Of a stretch of DNA of 39,958 bases, positions 7,148 to 15,947 are shown piece after piece. The translations under genes were made by a program, and so were the position numbers. Within the stretch, counting starts at the first letter, position 1, and each line of letters begins with the position of its first letter. The notes under the pieces are model-generated. The model did not search any database, was not told where the DNA came from, and was given only the letters and a program-made list of their open reading frames with translations. The DNA is from Flavobacteriales bacterium (GTDB lineage Bacteria > Bacteroidota > Bacteroidia > Flavobacteriales_D > Sanyastnellaceae): assembly GCA_023264155.1 (NCBI GenBank), contig JALQTD010000003.1, forward strand, positions 1 to 39,958, in the 5' to 3' direction.

Positions 7148-8935
7148 ATGGCAGCTCCCCCATGGCCCCGCTCCCTTCGCAGTCCGCTTTGGATTCCGTT
7201 ATCGGCCTTGCTCACCGGCATGGCCATCGGATGGCACTGCCCCGCCTTTTGGTCGGTCGGGGCGGCGCTGGTCGGGGCGGTGGTGTGGCGGTGGCTGCCA
7301 TTAGGGGCCATTTGGTTCGGGACCTTGGCAGGTGGAGCCGCCTTGATGCAATCAGCAGCGGCCCTTGGACGCGACCCCGGCTGGGCCGGTACCGGTTGGT
7401 TTACCTGCGCATGGAACGAGCGGCCTGTGGTCGGACGCTTCGGATGGCACGTTGAGGCCGTTTGCAGCGGGAACGGGCGGCTCCGGCGGGTGCGCATGGA
7501 GGGGCGAGGCCATCCGCCTGCATGCGTGGGCACAGCTGTCGTCTGGGGACGCTGGCGGCCTTGGCAGCGCAGTGCGGACTTCGACGAAGTGGCGATTTAC
7601 GGGAGGAAGGGGCTCGCTGGGCGGTTGGAAACGGAGGGGACCTTCACTTGGTTGGACGCCCACGAACCAACCACCCGCCCGTTGGATGCCCATTTGCAGG
7701 CTTTGCGCGAGCAACTGAGCAACCGGTTGAATGCGCACTTGAGCCCACGCGCGCGGGCATTCTTGTGGGGCATCTCCACCGGCGACAAGTCCAAACTAGC
7801 CCCTCAACAACGGAACGCTTTTTCCCAAGTTGGCCTCGCCCATGTGCTCGCGGTCAGCGGCTATCACGTCGGACTCATCGGCTTCCTGCCGCTCTTGCTG
7901 GCCCGTTCGAAGCGGCAATGGCTCCGTTGGTTGGCCCTGCTCGGAATTCCGATACTCGGAGGTTACGTTCATTTTTGCGGGGACTCTGATAGTGCGTTGC
8001 GCGCGTGGGGCATGGCCAGTTTGATCTTGCTTGGAGCGGCTGTTCGCCGACCTGTTCCCCTGGCCCATTCGTGGTGCATGATGGGCTGGGTGCTTGCCGT
8101 CTTCAATCCGCTGGCGGTGGTGCAACTCGGGACGCAGTTGAGCTTCCTCGCCGTTTTGGGCATTGCGCTGGGGTTAGCAGCATTGGGCCAAATTTCATCC
8201 TCCCGTTGGGGGCCCGCCCTCACCGTGCCGCTGGCGGCCCAATCGGCTACGGCCCCGATTGCGGTGCCGACCTTCGGCCAATTCCCCACCGCCTTCCTGC
8301 CGGTCAACCTAGTGGCCGGCCCGTGGGTGACCACCATCGGTTTCAGCGTGCTCGCTTGGCTCTTGTGGCCGGCGTCTTGGCCCGGGTTCAGCGGCCTCAC
8401 GTGGTGGCTCGACACCGTGACGAGCGGCTTCATGCAATCCGTGGAAACCGTGGCCGAATGGGATGGGATGTCCCTGCCCGTGCCCAAGTCGGACGGCTTG
8501 CGCTGGTGGGCGGTCGGAGGCGGGGTCATGGCGTTGGCCTTGTCCATCATCCGACCACATCAACCGGCCTACCGATGGGGAGCGGTGCTCCTGATGATGA
8601 GTTGGCCGTGGTGGCCTTTGCCCTCACCTCCCTCCCGGGACTGGGAACTGCCGCGGGGGCGATACGCACAGCTCGTGTTCGGCGAGCAGGTGGTGCACAC
8701 GGATTCCCTTTCCCGTGGCCCCCATCGCAGGCCGTTCCTCTGCCGCGGGGATTCGGCGGGCTTGGTGGCGCAGCAGCATGCCGGCGACTCCTTGCTTCTT
8801 TGGGGCGTGAACCGCCAGGGGAATTGGTGCTTCCGCGTCCACGAGCGCAAGGGAATGGGCCGCCTTGAAATCAACGGGCATTCCTGGGTTTGGGAACGGT
8901 GGCATGCGGGGGAGCGTGGCCGCTGGCCGCCATAA
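7148..8935 (+). CDS. comEC: ComEC/Rec2 family DNA-uptake channel protein
   Basis: A 595-residue polytopic membrane protein. The N-terminal quarter has two or three hydrophobic helices followed by a soluble OB-like DUF4131 region. The Competence core then begins LSPRARAFLWGISTGDKSKL...FSQVGLAHVLAVSGYHVGLIG, the signature of ComEC, followed by about eight membrane helices. In naturally transformable bacteria this protein forms the inner-membrane channel for single-stranded DNA. The C-terminal metallo-beta-lactamase-like nuclease domain of Bacillus ComEC is absent; only a short soluble tail follows the helices. The ATG at 7148 is preferred to the in-frame TTG at 7115 because it sits four bases after a degenerate promoter element and the earlier codon lies in the 3' arm of a hairpin. 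Confidence 0.85.
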   Translation: MAAPPWPRSLRSPLWIPLSALLTGMAIGWHCPAFWSVGAALVGAVVWRWLPLGAIWFGTLAGGAALMQSAAALGRDPGWAGTGWFTCAWNERPVVGRFGWHVEAVCSGNGRLRRVRMEGRGHPPACVGTAVVWGRWRPWQRSADFDEVAIYGRKGLAGRLETEGTFTWLDAHEPTTRPLDAHLQALREQLSNRLNAHLSPRARAFLWGISTGDKSKLAPQQRNAFSQVGLAHVLAVSGYHVGLIGFLPLLLARSKRQWLRWLALLGIPILGGYVHFCGDSDSALRAWGMASLILLGAAVRRPVPLAHSWCMMGWVLAVFNPLAVVQLGTQLSFLAVLGIALGLAALGQISSSRWGPALTVPLAAQSATAPIAVPTFGQFPTAFLPVNLVAGPWVTTIGFSVLAWLLWPASWPGFSGLTWWLDTVTSGFMQSVETVAEWDGMSLPVPKSDGLRWWAVGGGVMALALSIIRPHQPAYRWGAVLLMMSWPWWPLPSPPSRDWELPRGRYAQLVFGEQVVHTDSLSRGPHRRPFLCRGDSAGLVAQQHAGDSLLLWGVNRQGNWCFRVHERKGMGRLEINGHSWVWERWHAGERGRWPP

Positions 8936-8937
8936 AA

Positions 8938-8962
8938 AAAGGGGGACGCGAAGTCCCCCTTT
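8938..8962. terminator. Bidirectional intrinsic terminator
   Basis: AAAGGGGGAC (8938-8947) pairs perfectly with GTCCCCCTTT (8953-8962) around GCGAA. The preceding A-run gives a T-tract for minus-strand transcription from the small gene at 8981, and the trailing TTT serves the plus strand after comEC. It sits precisely between these convergent genes. Confidence 0.85.
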
Positions 8963-8980
8963 CCAATGCGTTAAAGCGCC

Positions 8981-9235
8981 TCAATTCAAATGAAGCAGCT
9001 GTTTCATGACCTGGTCAACGTATCCTTCCCATTCGGGAACATCCGCGATGGGCAGAATGGCGTTAACCCGGTTGTTTCTGCGGGAGTAGATGGCCTCGAC
9101 GTAGAAGCCTTCGAGTTCGAATATGCACAGGATGTATCGGTTCTCAACAATGCGTTGAGCGAGACAAATCCCGTGATCCCACATGTAGTTCGTTTTTTCG
9201 TCGAGTGGAAGGCGGTTGAACGATTGCAAATCCAT
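8981..9235 (-). CDS. Small hypothetical protein (84 aa)
   Basis: I do not recognise a named family. The 84-residue protein (MDLQSFNRLPLDEKTNYMWDHG...) is acidic, soluble and without signal peptide or Cys motif. Its middle, YILCIFELEGFYVEAIYSRRNNRVNAI, reads like paired beta strands, and the C-terminus (EWEGYVDQVMKQLLHL) like an amphipathic helix. The ATG at 9235 is preferred to an in-frame codon at 9277 because the extra 14 residues look random (RKPHHNSLRTPHP). Its 3' end meets the bidirectional terminator shared with comEC, which supports a real transcription unit. Confidence 0.7.
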   Translation of the reverse strand: MDLQSFNRLPLDEKTNYMWDHGICLAQRIVENRYILCIFELEGFYVEAIYSRRNNRVNAILPIADVPEWEGYVDQVMKQLLHLN

Positions 9236-9318
9236 GGGGTGAGGAGTTCGTAGTGAGTTGTGGTGTGGCTTACGCAAAGCCGGCCTGTCAGGTTGCGTTC
9301 CGCTGCACTTTCCTCCCC

Positions 9319-9326
9319 TACCTTTA
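9319..9326 (+). promoter_or_regulatory. -7 promoter element TACCTTTA of the HMG-CoA lyase gene
   Basis: TACCTTTA differs from TAnnTTTG only in the last base and ends four bases before the ATG at 9331. The same octamer lies upstream of accD. Confidence 0.5.
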
Positions 9327-9330
9327 TTCC

Positions 9331-10197
9331 ATGGATCGGATACATTTGGTCGAATGCCCCCGGGATGCCATTCAGGGCTGGCCCACTGCCATTTCCACGG
9401 CGGAAAAAGTGGCGTATTACCGCAGCTTGCTCGATGTCGGTTTCGACACCTTGGACATGGGAAGTTTTGTCTCCCCGCGTGCCATTCCCCAAATGGCGGA
9501 CACGCGTGAAGTCCTGGATGCCTTGGTCGAAGAAGGATTCAAATCCCGTCCCACGCGCTGGCTGGTCATTGTGGCCAATGCCCGGGGTGCCCGCGATGCG
9601 GCCGAAGTAGCGGCCGTGGACGACGTGGGGTTCCCTTTGAGTTTGAGCGAGACCTTCCAACAGCGCAATACGGGATCCGGATTGAAGGAAGCATGGGAAC
9701 GGCTCGCAGCCATTCGCGACATCACTGGTGCGGCGGGCAAGCGTTTAGTGGTGTACACGAGCATGGGGTTTGGCAACCCGTATGGCGATCCCTATTCACC
9801 GAATTTATTGGTGGAGACGGCGCAGCGGCTCGTGGAAGAATTGGGGGTGGAAGTCGTTTCCCTGAGCGATACGGTCGGCACGGCATCGCCCGCAGAAATC
9901 GGTGCGGCTTTTGAAGCGTTGGTCCCGGCGTCTCCGCTTACCAACTTCGGCGCACACCTGCATGCCAGCCCATTCGAATGGGCAGAAAAAGCGGCGGCAG
10001 CCCATGCTGCGGGCTGCCGTCGATTCGATGGAGCCCTTCGGGGAGTTGGCGGGTGTCCGATGGCCAAAGATGACCTGGTGGGGAACCTGCCTACCGAAGG
10101 ACTGGTAGAACATTTTGTGGCTTTGGGGGCGTGGTCGGTGAAAGACAATCGTGCTTGGGCCCAAGCCCAAAGCATCGCCGCGGATCTGTTTGCTTGA
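9331..10197 (+). CDS. Hydroxymethylglutaryl-CoA lyase
   Basis: A 288-residue HMGL-like TIM-barrel enzyme that should cleave HMG-CoA to acetyl-CoA and acetoacetate, the last step of leucine breakdown. VECPRDAIQGW matches the N-terminal VE(V/G)PRDG(L/I)Q block, GAHLHAS provides the two metal-binding His, and GVGGCPMAKDDLVGN contains the catalytic Cys of the GxGGCP(F/Y)A motif. FQQRNTG fits the usual FxxxNxN segment. The ATG at 9331 is chosen over an upstream in-frame codon at 9253 because homologous sequence starts here and a promoter-like TACCTTTA lies four bases before it. The 3-hydroxyacyl-CoA dehydrogenase and thiolase at 31-35 kb are other acyl-CoA enzymes of the window, but not linked to this gene. 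Confidence 0.85.
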   Translation: MDRIHLVECPRDAIQGWPTAISTAEKVAYYRSLLDVGFDTLDMGSFVSPRAIPQMADTREVLDALVEEGFKSRPTRWLVIVANARGARDAAEVAAVDDVGFPLSLSETFQQRNTGSGLKEAWERLAAIRDITGAAGKRLVVYTSMGFGNPYGDPYSPNLLVETAQRLVEELGVEVVSLSDTVGTASPAEIGAAFEALVPASPLTNFGAHLHASPFEWAEKAAAAHAAGCRRFDGALRGVGGCPMAKDDLVGNLPTEGLVEHFVALGAWSVKDNRAWAQAQSIAADLFA

Positions 10198-10203
10198 CGG
10201 GAA

Positions 10204-10326
10204 TCAGTTCAAACAGTACTCAAATGAATTGAGCTTGAAGCGGTGCCGGTGCATGTAAATCTGCTCAAATTTGAGGGTGTCGATGTAGATGCGATAATGC
10301 TTCATAAGGATGTTTTTCATCCGCAT
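10204..10326 (-). CDS. Possible 40-residue protein
   Basis: A short frame on the minus strand encodes about 40 residues (starting MRMKNILMKHYRIYIDTL), rich in Tyr, His, Phe, Lys and Arg. Alternative ATG codons lie at 10320 and 10305. Most of its codons end in G or C, as in real genes of this genome, although the flanking sequence is more AT-rich. It sits alone between the HMG-CoA lyase gene and the convergently read end of the ZIP gene. No promoter element is clear. No function can be assigned; it may be a small regulatory or membrane-associated peptide, or a chance frame. Confidence 0.4.
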   Translation of the reverse strand: MRMKNILMKHYRIYIDTLKFEQIYMHRHRFKLNSFEYCLN

Positions 10327-10374
10327 ATACGCGCCTCAATCGATTAAGTTTCTAGATTCGTCGAAATAATTTGA

Positions 10375-11142
10375 CTACCCAAGTGACAAAGCAGCGAGTC
10401 CCAACCCGAGGACCACGGCAGCCATTTTGGCCTGGTTAAAGCGGTGACCATCACCGGTTTCAAACAAGATGGTCGTGGCGATGTGGATGAGGATTCCGAT
10501 GAGCAAACCCGACGCGACCACCGGCACGTGTTCGGACCAAGCAGTCCCTGAGTGCACCAAAGCCTCGTAAACGCCCATGCCGAAGAGCGGCATCAGCCCG
10601 AAGCCCACCAACAACCCCCAGCGGCGCCAACGGGGCAAGTTCAACGCCGCGAGCATGCCCATCAGGACCAAGGCGACTGGGAATTTATGCAGTCCCAACC
10701 CCATGAGCAACTGGGTGTTCATTTCTCCCGCCCACAGGTCGGTGGCGTGGACGTGGTGGTGTTGGTGCCCTGCGTGATCATGGCCGTGGGATTCCGTCAA
10801 GGGCATCGACTCGATGAGGGCGTGGAGGCACAAGCTGAAGTAGATGCCCCATGGCATGGTGGCGTTTTTGGATTTGGGCAAATGCACGTGCCCGTGCTCA
10901 ATGCCTTTCGACATCCACTCAAGCACCACCTGGATGATGAAGCCGAGGAGCACGTACCAACCGACTTGCGGGCTGTGGTCGTACGCTTCCGGGACCAAGT
11001 GCAGGAAGATGAGGCCGATGAGATAGGCCCCGCCGAAAGCGAGCACCAAAGGGAGGCGGCCATTGAGCTGGCGTCCGAACAGTTCATAGGCCAAACCGCC
11101 CGACAGGGCGACACCGAGCAAAATCAGGGATGCTGAAATCAT
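10375..11142 (-). CDS. ZIP family metal transporter
   Basis: A 255-residue inner-membrane protein with eight predicted helices. Helix IV contains HALIES and helix V GLGLHKFPVALVL, the paired His motifs that form the binuclear metal site of ZIP transporters (zinc, iron or manganese import). A His-rich loop between them (ESHGHDHAGHQHHHVHATD) is typical of the metal-sensing cytoplasmic loop. It is translationally coupled to the upstream methyltransferase: its ATG overlaps that gene's TGA as ATGA. Metal specificity cannot be read from sequence; zinc is the most common substrate. Confidence 0.85.
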   Translation of the reverse strand: MISASLILLGVALSGGLAYELFGRQLNGRLPLVLAFGGAYLIGLIFLHLVPEAYDHSPQVGWYVLLGFIIQVVLEWMSKGIEHGHVHLPKSKNATMPWGIYFSLCLHALIESMPLTESHGHDHAGHQHHHVHATDLWAGEMNTQLLMGLGLHKFPVALVLMGMLAALNLPRWRRWGLLVGFGLMPLFGMGVYEALVHSGTAWSEHVPVVASGLLIGILIHIATTILFETGDGHRFNQAKMAAVVLGLGLAALSLG

Positions 11143-11912
11143 GAGGCGACAAGTATACAGCGGTTCGACGTCTCTGAATGTGCTTCAAGTTCGTAATTGC
11201 CAAACAAGGTGCGCACTTCGAACCCCGCCTCATGGAGCAAGGCCGTCAACGCCCCCTTATCCAGTGCGCGTACCCGCTCAACCACATGACGGGGGCGGCC
11301 GTATAAATCCGTGAACTGTATGCTCTTCTCGATCCAACCGGCGGCTATTCTGCGGTGGATCTCGAATACCAGGCGCGTGCCATCTGGCCGTTTGCGGACG
11401 GCTTGTTCATGGGGGATTAAGCCGGCACGCACGCGGGGGACGTTGAGGAAATCGAGTACGAAGATGCCGCCTGGCTGGAGGGATTTGCGGACTTGGTTGA
11501 GGGTTTGGATTTGGTCTGCTTCATGCTCGAAATAGCCGAAGCTCGTGAACAGGCTCGTGACCACATCGAAGCCGCGCAGCTCCGGCAAATCATCGGCAAA
11601 GTGCCGCATGTCCGCCACCGCAAACCGATCCGGAGTGGCGGAGCGTGACTTCGCCACGGCGATGCTCTCCGGACTTAAGTCCACGCCGAATGCCTCGTAT
11701 CCAAGCGCTTCAAAGCTGCGCACGTGGCGGCCGGAACCGCAAGCGAGATCCAGGATGCGAGCTGGTGGCAGAGGAGCGACGGCTCGGGCGAGGCGCGTCA
11801 CAAACTGCTCCGCCTCGTAATCATCACGCGCCCCATAGAGGATGTGGTATTCCGGGCAGTTAAACCAATCCGCGAACCAATCCGCCTTGCTTTTCCACAA
11901 TTCACTTTGCAT
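11139..11912 (-). CDS. Class I SAM-dependent methyltransferase
   Basis: A 257-residue Rossmann-fold methyltransferase. ILDLACGSGRHVRSFEALGYEAFGVDLS is motif I plus the acidic end of strand 2, AVADMRHF is the motif II region, and FDVVTSLFTSFGYF...LQPGGIFVLDFLN covers motifs III-IV. No Cys triad of ArsM is seen, so it is not an arsenite methyltransferase. The substrate is unknown; relatives act on small molecules. The gene is the first of a pair with the ZIP transporter (ATGA overlap). The ATG is preceded on its strand by ATGATTTG four bases upstream, a partial match to the promoter pattern of this window. Confidence 0.8.
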   Translation of the reverse strand: MQSELWKSKADWFADWFNCPEYHILYGARDDYEAEQFVTRLARAVAPLPPARILDLACGSGRHVRSFEALGYEAFGVDLSPESIAVAKSRSATPDRFAVADMRHFADDLPELRGFDVVTSLFTSFGYFEHEADQIQTLNQVRKSLQPGGIFVLDFLNVPRVRAGLIPHEQAVRKRPDGTRLVFEIHRRIAAGWIEKSIQFTDLYGRPRHVVERVRALDKGALTALLHEAGFEVRTLFGNYELEAHSETSNRCILVAS

Positions 11913-11953
11913 TTCTCAAATCATTCCCGGACGAAGTTCCGACATTTCTCGTG

Positions 11954-11961
11954 TAGATTCG
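11954..11961 (+). promoter_or_regulatory. -7 element TAGATTCG of the siaB-siaC pair
   Basis: TAGATTCG matches TAnnTTTG except for one C, five bases before the ATG at 11967. It supports this ATG over in-frame codons further upstream that lie inside the divergent methyltransferase gene. Confidence 0.45.
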
Positions 11962-11966
11962 GCAAC

Positions 11967-12518
11967 ATGTACGGGACATCTCCTGCATCCCTCGAAATCA
12001 CTGCTTGGCCATTGGACCCTATCCCTGCGAACGGAACATTGGAATGTCAATTCGCTGGCCGGGTCAGCGAGGCGGTCTCGGATGTGCTGGTCCGCAACTT
12101 GGAAGATCGGGTGGTGGCGGCACGCTTGGATAGCCTGACGGCCAAGCGGGTTGTTCGGATTGCCATTGAGATGCTCCAAAACCTGCACCACCACGCCCCT
12201 GGACAAGGCATCTGCGGATTCCGGGTGGTATCGACTGCAACGGGTTGGTGGTTGGCGTCGAGGAATGAGGTGGAAGAACCGGTGAAAACGGAACTGGTCC
12301 AGCGGTTTGCTGAACTGAAGGGCATGGATTTAGAGGAATTGCGCAGCCACCAACGCGAAGTCCTGAATGCTCCGGAGCGCAGTGCGCACGGGGGCGGTGG
12401 CGTCGGTCTCATCGAAATCATGCGGCGGACCGAACGGAATTTGGCCTTGAGCACTGTTCCCTCTGGGGACAACCATTGGATAGTAGAACTGACTGCACAC
12501 ATAGCTGTTTCATCATGA
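11967..12518 (+). CDS. SiaB-like protein kinase (DUF6272)
   Basis: A 183-residue protein resembling SiaB, the kinase of the Pseudomonas aeruginosa SiaABCD pathway, and the DUF6272 family common in Bacteroidota. The fold is related to GHKL anti-sigma kinases: AIEMLQNLHHHAPG corresponds to the N-box helix and HGGGGVGLIEIMRRT to the glycine-rich G-box. In P. aeruginosa SiaB phosphorylates SiaC and the phosphatase SiaA reverses this. The direct neighbour here is a SiaC homologue, overlapping by ATGA, which is the main support for the call. No SiaA phosphatase or SiaD diguanylate cyclase lies in the window. Kinase activity is inferred, not shown. Confidence 0.7.
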   Translation: MYGTSPASLEITAWPLDPIPANGTLECQFAGRVSEAVSDVLVRNLEDRVVAARLDSLTAKRVVRIAIEMLQNLHHHAPGQGICGFRVVSTATGWWLASRNEVEEPVKTELVQRFAELKGMDLEELRSHQREVLNAPERSAHGGGGVGLIEIMRRTERNLALSTVPSGDNHWIVELTAHIAVSS

Positions 12519-12889
12519 ACGACATTCGCACCGAGGGCACTTCAAAGACCCCCACCGTTACCGCGACGCGCGAGCCTTTTTGCCTTGAACTGAGCGGACG
12601 TTCCATCCCCGAGAATTCCATTGCGTTTTACCAGCCGGTGATGGATTGGGTGGAATTCCAGTGCGACGGCGCCTCTGAGATGTTGGAAATCAACATCCGA
12701 TTGGAGTACTTCAACACCAGCAGCAGCAAGTGCCTGATGGACTTATTGAAGCGCGTGGAGGCGAGCAGTTGCCCGGCGCGCGTGAACTGGTATTACGAAG
12801 ACGATGATGAAGACATGCTCGAAGCCGGTGAAGATTACGACGCCATCATCGACCTTCCCTTCCGGCTCATCGCGTCTGCTGCGAGCTGA
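12515..12889 (+). CDS. SiaC-like regulatory protein (DUF1987)
   Basis: A 124-residue protein of the SiaC/DUF1987 family. LELSGRSIPENSIAFYQPVMDW (residues 24-45) is the family signature (SGxSxPENxxxFYxPVxxW), and LEYFNTSSSKCL (63-74) contains the presumed phosphoacceptor; Thr68 is at the position I recall for the SiaC site in P. aeruginosa. The acidic EDDDEDMLEAGEDYD segment near residue 98 is also typical. It should be the phosphorylated partner of the overlapping SiaB-like kinase and, when dephosphorylated, bind an unknown target (SiaD in Pseudomonas). Its 3' end overlaps the convergent ABC exporter gene by 23 bases. Confidence 0.75.
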   Translation: MNDIRTEGTSKTPTVTATREPFCLELSGRSIPENSIAFYQPVMDWVEFQCDGASEMLEINIRLEYFNTSSSKCLMDLLKRVEASSCPARVNWYYEDDDEDMLEAGEDYDAIIDLPFRLIASAAS

Positions 12890-15888
12890 GGCGGGTGTTG
12901 GACCGGGCGAGCAGCCACTTCCATAACTTCTTCCGGGATGCGCGGTCGAGCCTTTCCAAGACGCGGCTCCACAGCAGCAGCCCCCAAACCACTGCCATCG
13001 CCCACAATACGAGGAGGTTGTAAACGGGGGTAGCTACCGTTGTGCCAAAAAGGGATTTCACCGGGGAATAATAAGGTGCCACCCATCCGGATCGTCCATC
13101 GCTGGGTTGGCGTTGGAAGTGTCCAAGCTGAGAAAGCCCTTCGTCGGTTGCAACCAAGCGGACGGAGCGGTCCGTTTGTTCCAACCAATCCACGAGGGCG
13201 TCGTTGTGATGCGACTGTTGCAACGCGGAGAAGGTGCCTGCTTCTTGCAGCTCACGGCGCCGGTAGTCCCGGGCTCGGAAAGCGGACTTGAAGGCTTCGG
13301 CATACACGGTTTTGAATGCAGCGGGATCGTCTCCGGGGGGCGCTTGAAGTTGCCAGGCGAGGAGCTCGGCCCGGGCCCGCTCGAATTCCCGGGTTTTGTA
13401 AGGCCCATCGGGCAGGTCGGAGACCGCGGGCACCCAGAAGTCGCGGCGCCACGCTGCGCGAGCGATTTGGTCTTCCCAATCGTTGAACATGGCGTCAAAC
13501 GCATTGTTGCGCGACAATTCCACCGCCAGCGCCTCGAAGCCCCAACGCGAAGCCATCGCATTGCCGATCCACGGCACCCGATGCGCCGAAGTCAGCACCG
13601 GATTGAAGCGATCAAACCGGATGATGACGCCACCGAAAATGATTTGCGGAATGATCAGCAACGGGATGAGGATGTAGATGACTTTCGCGCTGTTGAAGAT
13701 CGCTGAAATGGTCAGTCCTAGAAGGTTCGCGTAGGCGCTGACGCTGAACAAAACGGCGAAGTACATCAGCAAAGGTGGCCCCGTAGGCATTTCCAACACC
13801 CATGCCGAAACAGCGACGTAGGCCACACTCTGCACCGCCGAGAACAAGAACATCACCGCCACCTTGGCAGCGAGGTAAGCGCCCCAGCTCAAACTCAGGA
13901 ACCGCTCTCGCCGCAGCATCGGGCGGTCGCGGATGATTTCCTCTGCACTGACGCTCAAGCCCATGAACAGCGAAACGATGACGCTGATGAACAAGAACGG
14001 CGGCAGGTTTTCGCTGGCCTGAAACGTGTAGGCCGCGTCCAACTCGTAAAAACGCGCAAAGCCCGCCAGCAACAAGGCCAGGACGGGGGCCTCCAGTAGG
14101 TTGATGGCCAAGTACTGCTTGTTCATGCGTTTGGCGTGGGCATCCCTTCGGAGGTAGGTCCGCCATTGCCCCCATTTCGACGGGGCCTTCCGCGGTTCCG
14201 GACGGGGAGCGGCCACGGTTTGGTGCACCTGATGCTCCGGGGCGATGCGTTCGTGGTAGTGCACATTCCAGTCCTCGGGGGGCGACCCTCCGCTCGGGGA
14301 TTTGGTGACCAAATTCATCGACCATCCGCGACTCAATGATGCTGAACAATTGCTCGGGATTCACGTTCCCGCAGGAATCGCACATCATGTCCTGGGCGTT
14401 CACCTGGTGGGAAAGCCCTTTGAAATAGGTCAAACTCTCGAGCGGGTTGCCAATGAATATCGGGTACCCTCCGGTGTCGAGCAGCAGCAGCCGGTCGAAC
14501 AGCTTGAAGATGTCCGAACTCGGTTGGTGAATGACGACAAAGATCAACTTCCCGCGCAAGGTCAGCTCCTTCAGCAGGTCCATGATGTGCTCGCTGTCCC
14601 GGCTGGAAAGTCCACTCGTCGGCTCATCCACAAACAGCACAAGTGGTTCACGGACGAGTTCGAGGGCGATGTTCAGGCGCTTCCGCTGGCCTCCGCTGAT
14701 GGTTTTGTCCAAAACCGACCCCACGCGCAAATCCCGGATGCTCCAAAGCCCGAGCCGCTTCAGCGTCGCATCCACCTTCTCCCCCAGTGCGTCTTCGTCC
14801 AAATCCCGAAAGCTCAACCGCGCGCTGTACATCAAGTTGTCCCGAACAGAGAGCTCGCTGATCAAGACGTCCTCCTGCGCAATGTGCCCGATGAGCCCAT
14901 CGAGTTCCGAGCGGGAATCGTGCACATCTTGCCCGTTCAGCAACACCTGCCCGAGGGTCGGGCGGATCGTACCGTTGAGGATGTTCAAAAGCGTCGACTT
15001 CCCGCTGCCACTGGCTCCCATGATGCCCACGAGCCGCCCTTCCCGTTCCTCCAAGCTCACGAGCCGCAGGGCCGCAGCATCCGGAAATGCGAAGAAGTGA
15101 GCAACGTCTTGCACCTGAAATTGCACCGCGACTTGCTCCTCGGGCGGCAGACATGAACGAATGAGATCACTGTAAAACAGCGCGTGGCCGTGGCCATCTT
15201 TCAAAACGCTGCCCTGTCCCATGGGCGCTGCCACCCCTTCGGGCAAGGGCTGCCCATTCAGCCGCATGTCAGCACGGCCGAAGGTGCGCACGAAAAACAA
15301 GTCCTCTTGTTCGAGGTGAACCCCGGCCAGCAAGTTGTCCGGCTGGTGCCCGATGGGCATGAGGAAGGACCGCTCACCGTCGAGGAGCGATTCCGGGCCG
15401 GATGCTCCGACCAAGCCGCGAATGGCGCGTTCATCCGCCGCACTCAGGTGCAGGGCTTGGGCCACGTTGGTTAAAAAGCTGTCTGCCCCTTCTCCGGTGG
15501 AGGTATCCCGGCCAAACTCAGCCAACCGGACAAACAACACGAGCCGTTCACGGATTTCGAGTTCCTTGTTGATGTGACTGCATGCCCGCATCAACTTGGC
15601 GGCCAGACGTGCCAGGCGCTTGATTTGGGCTGCATCTGCTTCCTCCTCAGGCATCAATCCCGCCGAGGCGGGGACGGCAGTGGGCAGCCGCTTGGCGGAG
15701 CGCACTTCCAATCGCGCCAACTCTTCATCATACAAGCGCAGGTAGTGTTCACTCAAGGCAGCGGACAACCGACCCTTCAAGTAGCGGCTGGCTGCCTGAC
15801 GACCAAACATGGCATGACGCGCCGATCCGCCAGCAGCGAAAAGCGCGAACAAGCGCATCAGCGCCTCGATCATGCCCGTGGTCATCAT
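12867..15888 (-). CDS. ABC exporter, fused ATPase-permease, interrupted by a frameshift
   Basis: Two overlapping minus-strand frames together encode one ABCG-like transporter of about 1,006 residues. The first frame carries an N-terminal helical region of about 280 residues, Walker A GASGSGKST (about 291-299), signature ISGGQRKRLNIAL and Walker B LVLFVDEPTSG. It then runs into a 230-residue tail of unrelated composition that stops at 13612. The second frame carries the membrane domain (ABC2_membrane; six or more helices such as FLFISVIVSLFMGLSV and ILIPLLIIPQIIFGGVII) and a large soluble loop. Deleting one C from the hexa-C run (plus strand G6, 14277-14282) joins them as ...RRVAPEDWNVHY..., restoring the family sequence. 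This is a real mutation, a sequencing error or ribosomal slippage. The ATG at 15888 is preferred over TTG 15915. Confidence 0.75.
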
Positions 15889-15947
15889 GCACTTCCTTAC
15901 GGAAATGCGTTGCAAGAGGTTTCAGATGGCGAGAACGTAGGCGGTCC

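Noticed and set aside
11139-11912. Methyltransferase as the missing ArsM
   Set aside because: It is 17 kb from the arsenosugar operon, coupled to a ZIP transporter, and lacks the conserved Cys residues of ArsM.
13612-14276. C-terminal 230 residues of the ATPase frame of the ABC exporter
   Set aside because: Composition is an out-of-frame shadow of the permease gene; resemblance to the family resumes only in the other frame.
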